DNA of 11,774 bases from contig DJPE01000059.1 of assembly GCA_002439705.1 (NCBI GenBank), positions 210 through 11,983 of the forward strand. The letters run 5' to 3'. A program made the translations under genes and the position numbers. The notes under the pieces were generated by a model. The model saw only the letters and a program-made list of their open reading frames with translations, was not told the origin of the DNA and made no database searches. Source of the stretch: Christensenella sp. UBA6420 (GTDB lineage: Bacteria > Bacillota > Clostridia > Christensenellales > DTU072). Below, in pieces: positions 7,799 through 11,774 of the stretch (position 1 is its first letter; the number at the start of each line of letters is the position of its first letter).

Positions 7799-9117
7799 AA
7801 AATATAAACGATTATATCTACTCGCCCGAATACGAGTGTATGACCCGCAGCGAAATGGAAGCGTTGCAGAGCGAAAGGCTCGTAAAGTTAGTAAGAAGAG
7901 TCTACGACAACGTTAAAGTTTACCGCGAGAAAATGGACGCGATAAAACTTAAACCCGAAGATATAAGAAGCGTAGCCGATTTAAGTAAACTTCCGTTTAC
8001 GACGAAACAGGATTTAAGGAACAATTATCCTTTCGGTATGCTTTGCGACGATATGGACGATATAGTAAGGTTGCATGCGTCGAGCGGAACTACGGGAAAA
8101 CTTACCGTAGTAGGGTATTCCCGACGCGACCTTGACGTATGGCAGGAATGTATCTGCCGAGCGTTGGCTATGGCGGGAATAAGCAAAAAAGACGTTATCC
8201 ACATAGCCTACGGCTACGGACTGTTTACGGGGGGATTAGGTCTTCACGACGGAGCGACTAAAATGGGTTGCGCCGTAGTTCCCGCGTCGAGCGGAAACAC
8301 TAAAAGGCAGCTTTCTTTATTAAGAGATTTCGGAGCGACGGCTCTTGCCTGTACGCCGTCTTACGCCGTTTATCTCGCCACCGAAATGGAAAAAAACGGT
8401 ATAAATCTTGCCGACCTTAAATTAAAGGTAGGCATATTCGGAGCCGAGCCGTGGTCGGACAGTATGAGAGAAGAAATCGAAAGAGAACTCGATATAACCG
8501 CTCTCGATATTTACGGACTGAGCGAAATTTCGGGCCCCGGTGTCGCGATGGAATGTCGGTACAAAAACGGCAGTCACGTTCAGGAAGACCATTTTATTCC
8601 CGAAATAATAGACCCCGTGACGTTAGAACCCTTGCCGTACGGAGAAAAGGGCGAGTTGGTCTTTACCACGATTTCGAAGACGGGACAACCCCTTATCCGT
8701 TACCGCACGAGAGATATAACTTCGCTTAACGCCGAAAAATGCGCCTGCGGACGGACGACGGTAAGAATGAACAAGGTACTCGGTCGCGACGACGATATGC
8801 TTATTATCCGCGGAGTCAATGTGTTCCCGAGTCAGATAGAAGCGGCAATTATGAACGTAAACGGCATAGCTCCGCACTATATTATATACGTCGACAGAAT
8901 AGGTAATCTCGACGTAATGGAAATCCACGTCGAAGTAAACGAAAGTTTCGCCAGCGACAACATAGGGGATATGGAATCGTTGAGAAAGAAGATAGAAAAC
9001 GAAATTCAAAGTTATCTCGGCATTTCGTCGAAAGTAAAACTCGTCGAGCAGAACACCCTTCCGAGAAGCGAAGGCAAAGCCGTGCGAGTGGTCGATAAAA
9101 GAAAATTTACGGAATAA
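7795..9117 (+). CDS. paaK: Phenylacetate-CoA ligase, copy 2 (canonical)
   Basis: A 440-residue AMP-forming aryl-CoA ligase, clearly homologous to copy 1 along its whole length and closer to the standard PaaK pattern. It has HASSGTTGK at 94-102 followed by TVVGYSRRDLDVW, the GAEPWSDSMR segment ahead of YGLSE at 240-244, then GPGVAMEC, CACGRT, IRGVNVFPSQIE and the C-terminal SEGKAVRV with likely catalytic Lys K428. It activates an aryl-acetate to its CoA thioester, the same type of compound that IorAB makes or uses. Translation is coupled to iorB through the ATGA overlap. It ends in a double stop (TAATAA). The function class is firm; the preferred acid, and how it differs from copy 1, are not determinable here. 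Confidence 0.94.
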   Translation: MKNINDYIYSPEYECMTRSEMEALQSERLVKLVRRVYDNVKVYREKMDAIKLKPEDIRSVADLSKLPFTTKQDLRNNYPFGMLCDDMDDIVRLHASSGTTGKLTVVGYSRRDLDVWQECICRALAMAGISKKDVIHIAYGYGLFTGGLGLHDGATKMGCAVVPASSGNTKRQLSLLRDFGATALACTPSYAVYLATEMEKNGINLADLKLKVGIFGAEPWSDSMREEIERELDITALDIYGLSEISGPGVAMECRYKNGSHVQEDHFIPEIIDPVTLEPLPYGEKGELVFTTISKTGQPLIRYRTRDITSLNAEKCACGRTTVRMNKVLGRDDDMLIIRGVNVFPSQIEAAIMNVNGIAPHYIIYVDRIGNLDVMEIHVEVNESFASDNIGDMESLRKKIENEIQSYLGISSKVKLVEQNTLPRSEGKAVRVVDKRKFTE

Positions 9118-9133
9118 TAAAGGGAGGTAAAAT

Positions 9134-9556
9134 ATGTTAGTAAAACAACTTTCAGTCTTTATGGAAAACAAACCGGGAAGATTATTCAAGCTTACCGACA
9201 CGTTAGGTAAGGCGGGGATAGATTTCGTCACTCTGTCCATAGCCGATACGAAAGAATACGGAATAGTAAGGTTCATCGCCCGCGACAACGCAAAGGCGTA
9301 CGACGTTCTTAAAAAGGCGGGGTTTGCCGTAGAACAAACTCTGCTTTTGGGCGTGGAAGTTCCCGACAGACCGAACGCCCTTGCCGAAGTTATTGAACTT
9401 CTCGAAAAGGAAGGGATAAACATAGACTACCTTTACTCATTTGCTTTATTCAAAGCCGACAGCGCGAAAATACTGCTTAAGGTATCCGACACCGATAAAG
9501 CGGTATCCCTTTTTACGGAAAAAGGAATTAAGATGCTTAACGAAAAGATACTGTAA
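9134..9556 (+). CDS. Two-ACT-domain protein, probable aromatic amino acid sensor
   Basis: A 140-residue cytoplasmic protein made of two ACT domains and nothing else. ACT 1 spans about 1-70 (MLVKQLSVFMENKPGRL, then GIDFVTLS). ACT 2 spans about 72-138 (VEVPDRPNALAEV, then GINIDYLYSF). ENKPG and PDRPN are the loops where ACT domains typically bind amino acids between subunits. There is no catalytic or DNA-binding domain. Small ACT proteins of this kind are often found next to PaaK and IOR genes in anaerobes. Its position suggests that it senses an aromatic or related amino acid and modulates a pathway enzyme by contact; that role is inference. A strong AGGGAGGT at 9121-9128 precedes the ATG. An amino acid-binding protein for serine or glycine, given the adjacent glyA, is also possible. 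Confidence 0.88.
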   Translation: MLVKQLSVFMENKPGRLFKLTDTLGKAGIDFVTLSIADTKEYGIVRFIARDNAKAYDVLKKAGFAVEQTLLLGVEVPDRPNALAEVIELLEKEGINIDYLYSFALFKADSAKILLKVSDTDKAVSLFTEKGIKMLNEKIL

Positions 9557-9573
9557 ACACGGGAGAAACACTA

Positions 9574-10809
9574 ATGAAATATACCGAACTTAAAAATCAG
9601 GACAAGGAAGTTTTCGACGCGATAAGGAAAGAAACTTCCCGTCAGAAAAAGACGATAGAACTTATAGCGAGCGAAAATTTCGTATCGAAAGCGGTGCTCG
9701 AAGCGGTGGGCAGTCCGCTTACGAATAAGTACGCCGAAGGGTATCCCGGGCACAGGTACTATGGCGGTTGCAAATACGTAGATATTGTAGAGCAGATAGC
9801 GATAGACAGACTTAAAGAACTTTACGGCTGCGACCACGCCAACGTTCAGCCCCACTGCGGAGCGAACGCCAACTTCGCCGTATACCTTGCTTTACTTAAC
9901 CCCGGCGACACCGTAATGGGAATGAGTTTATCCCACGGCGGACACCTTACCCACGGCAGCAAAGCCAACGTAAGCGGGAAGTATTACAACGTAGTACCTT
10001 ACGGAGTAAGCCCCGTCACGGAAAGGATAGACTACGACGAAGTGGAAAGGATAGCCGTCGAAAACAGACCTAAACTTATAGTAGCGGGCGCGAGCGCATA
10101 TCCGAGAGAGATAGACTTCGCCCGTTTCCGCGAGATAGCCGACAAAGTGGGCGCGTACTTAATGGTGGATATGGCGCATATAGCGGGACTCGTCGCGGCG
10201 GGACTGCACCAGAGCCCTATTCCTTACGCCGACGTCGTCACCAGCACCACGCATAAGACCTTACGCGGACCGCGCGGCGGAATAATAATGTGCAAGGAAG
10301 AATTAGCGACGAAGATAGACAAGGCGGTATTCCCCGGCACGCAGGGCGGACCGTTGGAACACGTAATAGCGGGCAAGGCGGTAGCTTTCGGCGAAGCTCT
10401 TACCGAAGAATTTAAGGAATATCAGCGTCAGATAGTAAAGAACGCCGCCGCTCTGGCAGACGAACTCGTTTCGCGCGGAATAAAGCTCGTTTCCGACGGC
10501 ACGGATAACCACCTTATGCTCTGCGACTTCACTTCTTTGGGCGTAACGGGACTCGAAGTGGAAAAAAATCTCGAAAAAGCCAATATTACCGTCAACAAAA
10601 ACACCGTCCCCAACGAAACGAGAAAACCGTCCGTCACGAGCGGTATAAGAATAGGCACGCCGTCGGTAACCACAAGGGGAATGAAAGAAGAAGAAATGAG
10701 AATTATAGGAAGACTCATAGCGAAAATCGTCTTCGAAGGCAAAGCGGCTATTCCCGAAGTCAAAAAGGAAGTGGAACTTCTCGTAAAGAAATTCCCGCTC
10801 GATTATTAA
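9574..10809 (+). CDS. glyA: Serine hydroxymethyltransferase
   Basis: A 411-residue pyridoxal-phosphate enzyme that interconverts serine plus tetrahydrofolate with glycine plus 5,10-methylene-tetrahydrofolate, feeding one-carbon metabolism. The PLP lysine is K228 in the signature TTHKTLRGPRGG. Other family signatures are ELIASENF at 29-36, NKYAEGYPGHRYYGG at 51-65, and VDMAHIAGLVAAG just before the lysine. The PLP-phosphate loop reads QPHCGANAN at 92-100, with Cys95 where the family usually has Ser. The length is normal (about 410-420). GGGAG at 9561-9565 lies eight bases upstream, and only 17 bases separate it from the ACT gene, so it is probably the last gene of the paaK-ior operon. A link to the aromatic pathway is not obvious; co-transcription may reflect shared amino acid control. 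Confidence 0.97.
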   Translation: MKYTELKNQDKEVFDAIRKETSRQKKTIELIASENFVSKAVLEAVGSPLTNKYAEGYPGHRYYGGCKYVDIVEQIAIDRLKELYGCDHANVQPHCGANANFAVYLALLNPGDTVMGMSLSHGGHLTHGSKANVSGKYYNVVPYGVSPVTERIDYDEVERIAVENRPKLIVAGASAYPREIDFARFREIADKVGAYLMVDMAHIAGLVAAGLHQSPIPYADVVTSTTHKTLRGPRGGIIMCKEELATKIDKAVFPGTQGGPLEHVIAGKAVAFGEALTEEFKEYQRQIVKNAAALADELVSRGIKLVSDGTDNHLMLCDFTSLGVTGLEVEKNLEKANITVNKNTVPNETRKPSVTSGIRIGTPSVTTRGMKEEEMRIIGRLIAKIVFEGKAAIPEVKKEVELLVKKFPLDY

Positions 10810-10826
10810 AAATTAACCGTAAAATT

Positions 10827-10860
10827 AAAGCGGAACGGATATTTGTCCGTTCCGCTTTTT
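10827..10860 (+). terminator. Strong intrinsic terminator after glyA, probably bidirectional
   Basis: A perfect 13-base-pair stem (10827-10839 with 10846-10858) encloses a 6-base loop and is followed by a T run reaching 10860. It ends the paaK-ior-glyA transcript. Read on the other strand, the same hairpin is followed by TTTAATTTT, so it can also stop the convergent PAP2 transcript, whose stop codon lies just 18 bases away. Confidence 0.92.
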
Positions 10861-10877
10861 CGTATAGAAAAGTATTT

Positions 10878-11603
10878 TTATTCGTTTGCCGCGTCGGTAT
10901 TTTCGGCAATTTCGGGAGAAACGGTTTCGTTTTCCGTTTCGGGTTTGTTCTTTTCGGTAAGGATAACGCTTACGCCGTTATACGCGGCGACTATCGCCTG
11001 ACTTAAAAGGATACCGGCAAGTATATCGGTGAACCAATGCACCCCCGCAAGGAGTCTGCCGACGACGGCGAGAAGCATAACGGCGTAGGATATTATATAC
11101 GCGCAAATCCTTATAGGTTTGTTCTTTACGAGATAGTTTATTTCGGTAACTCCCGTGCCGAGTATGCCGAGAATGACTAAGGTGTGGGTAGACGGGAAAG
11201 ACGGGTCTGCTTTTCCGTCGGCGAGTATCGGACGGCGGTTAATTACCACCAACTCGAAGAAAATGTACAAAAAAACTATCGTAAGATAGGTTATCGCAAG
11301 GGCGATAAGAGTGTAGTCGATTTCTTTAAGGCTTTTTCTTTTTATTCCCTGAAAAACGCCCAACCCCGCAAAAACGACCGCTTCTATCATCGCGACTATC
11401 AGCAATACGTCGGTAAGTTTTTTCCACCCGTCGTTTACTCCGACAGCGTCGGCGATAGCTTCGTTTATCGTGGAAAGCCCCACGTCACTGCCGTCGGGAG
11501 CGATAGGGCGTACGTCCACTGTCAGAACCAATATGAGTAACAATATAAAAAGGGCGAACAGAACGCCCGATAGTATCAGTTGAAATTTAGCTTGTTTGTT
11601 CAT
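10878..11603 (-). CDS. PAP2-family membrane phosphatase, divergent
   Basis: A 241-residue integral membrane protein of the PAP2 (type 2 phosphatidic acid phosphatase) superfamily. Members remove phosphate from lipid phosphates such as undecaprenyl pyrophosphate or phosphatidate; the substrate here is unknown. About six hydrophobic segments are visible (8-29, 61-84, 96-116, 141-157, 165-183, 194-211), then a Glu-rich cytoplasmic-type tail (217-241). Catalytic signatures: RP at 124-125, PSTH at 137-140 (PSGH variant) with H140, and G182-R183...H189...D193 (normally SRx5Hx3D). The conserved Lys seven residues before RP is Glu (E117). I chose the ATG at 11603 rather than an in-frame ATG 14 codons upstream because GGAGA lies seven bases before it and residues 1-14 of the longer form overlap the promoter. 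It is convergent with glyA and stands alone. Confidence 0.82.
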   Translation of the reverse strand: MNKQAKFQLILSGVLFALFILLLILVLTVDVRPIAPDGSDVGLSTINEAIADAVGVNDGWKKLTDVLLIVAMIEAVVFAGLGVFQGIKRKSLKEIDYTLIALAITYLTIVFLYIFFELVVINRRPILADGKADPSFPSTHTLVILGILGTGVTEINYLVKNKPIRICAYIISYAVMLLAVVGRLLAGVHWFTDILAGILLSQAIVAAYNGVSVILTEKNKPETENETVSPEIAENTDAANE

Positions 11604-11610
11604 TTTTTTC

Positions 11611-11615
11611 TCTCC
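11611..11615 (-). promoter_or_regulatory. Ribosome binding site deciding the PAP2 start
   Basis: GGAGA on the minus strand, seven bases before the ATG at 11603-11601. The longer in-frame start at 11645 would lie upstream of the predicted transcription start and has no Shine-Dalgarno sequence that I can see, so the shorter protein is preferred. Confidence 0.75.
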
Positions 11616-11635
11616 GCAAATAGTAAGCATTTCAA

Positions 11636-11664
11636 ATGATACCACAAATTTATTATATTGACAA
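11636..11664 (-). promoter_or_regulatory. Extended -10 promoter of the PAP2 gene
   Basis: On the minus strand, TTGTCA (11664-11659) is followed by a 17-base AT-rich spacer and TATCAT (11641-11636) preceded by TGG, giving TGGTATCAT. The predicted start is near 11629, with a leader of about 26 bases carrying the GGAGA site. It resembles the promoter at 4136-4165 in having the TGG extension. Confidence 0.7.
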
Positions 11665-11774
11665 GTTTATTCTTTCGCAAGAAGTGTCCCGTGCACATTG
11701 CTTTACGCCGCAAAAAACGAAAGAAACCTGACCGCTCCGTTATTTACGATAAATAAATATCCACCAGCCAAGCT
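11665..11774. other. Right-end non-coding stretch, no recognisable feature
   Basis: These 110 bases upstream of the PAP2 promoter hold no coding frame I can support, no tRNA-like cloverleaf and no terminator. The only structure seen is a 5-base-pair hairpin at 11670-11683 (TTCTT/AAGAA around TCGC), which overlaps the region just upstream of the PAP2 -35 box and is too short to interpret. Confidence 0.5.

Noticed and set aside
4205..9117. Duplication by a mobile element as the origin of the two paaK copies
   Set aside because: No insertion sequence, transposase, terminal repeat or integration site is seen in the operon, and the copies differ widely, which suggests old paralogy.
8623..9423. 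266-codon open frame on the minus strand
   Set aside because: It lies antisense to the paaK copy 2 end and most of the ACT gene, which both have clear family motifs. Its translation has no recognisable domain. It has no ribosome binding site or promoter of its own that I can see.
11658..11690. Plus-strand promoter starting with TTGACA at 11658-11663
   Set aside because: No -10-like hexamer occurs 16-18 bases downstream (the region reads TTCGCAAGAAGTGT), and no plus-strand gene follows in the window.
1..11774. CRISPR array, tRNA, rRNA, phage or toxin-antitoxin genes
   Set aside because: Both strands were scanned by eye. No direct-repeat/spacer pattern, cloverleaf or phage-type gene was found, and the intergenic gaps are all under about 175 bases.

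Overview
The window looks like chromosomal DNA of an anaerobic, Gram-positive, Clostridia-like bacterium. The reasons are the order metK - RecD2-type helicase - comF, an oxygen-sensitive 2-oxoacid:ferredoxin oxidoreductase flanked by phenylacetate-CoA ligases, strong AGGAG-type ribosome binding sites, frequent ATA and AGA codons, and housekeeping proteins of Firmicutes type. I cannot name a genus. Coding density is high and the only long non-coding stretches are about 160-170 bases.

Region 1 (1-4042, + strand) is an information-processing and core-metabolism block. It holds metK (5' end cut off by the window edge), a recD2-like helicase joined to it by a TAATG overlap, and a ComF-type phosphoribosyltransferase that overlaps recD2 by 10 bases. 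The ComF protein ends in an unusual tail built from four 21-base repeats.

Region 2 (4043-4204) is an intergenic gap with a weak terminator-like hairpin and a good extended -10 promoter.

Region 3 (4205-10860, + strand) appears to be one operon: paaK-like ligase 1, iorA, iorB, paaK-like ligase 2, a two-ACT-domain protein and glyA, closed by a strong hairpin terminator. The first four genes overlap by ATGA junctions or are separated by only 4 bases. IorAB interconverts aryl-pyruvates with aryl-acetyl-CoA using ferredoxin, and the two ligases interconvert aryl-acetates with aryl-acetyl-CoA. Together they could let the cell either ferment aromatic amino acids to aryl-acetates or build aromatic amino acids from scavenged aryl-acetates. 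The ACT protein is a plausible amino-acid sensor for this route. GlyA (serine/glycine/one-carbon metabolism) is the least expected member.

Region 4 (10878-11603, - strand) is a divergent PAP2-type membrane phosphatase gene convergent with the operon. It shares the bidirectional-looking terminator and has its own extended -10 promoter near 11640. The last ~100 bases hold nothing I can identify.

The most interesting element is the double-ligase/IorAB/ACT module. The component families are known, so the open questions are direction, substrate split between the two ligases, the target of the ACT protein and the link to glyA.
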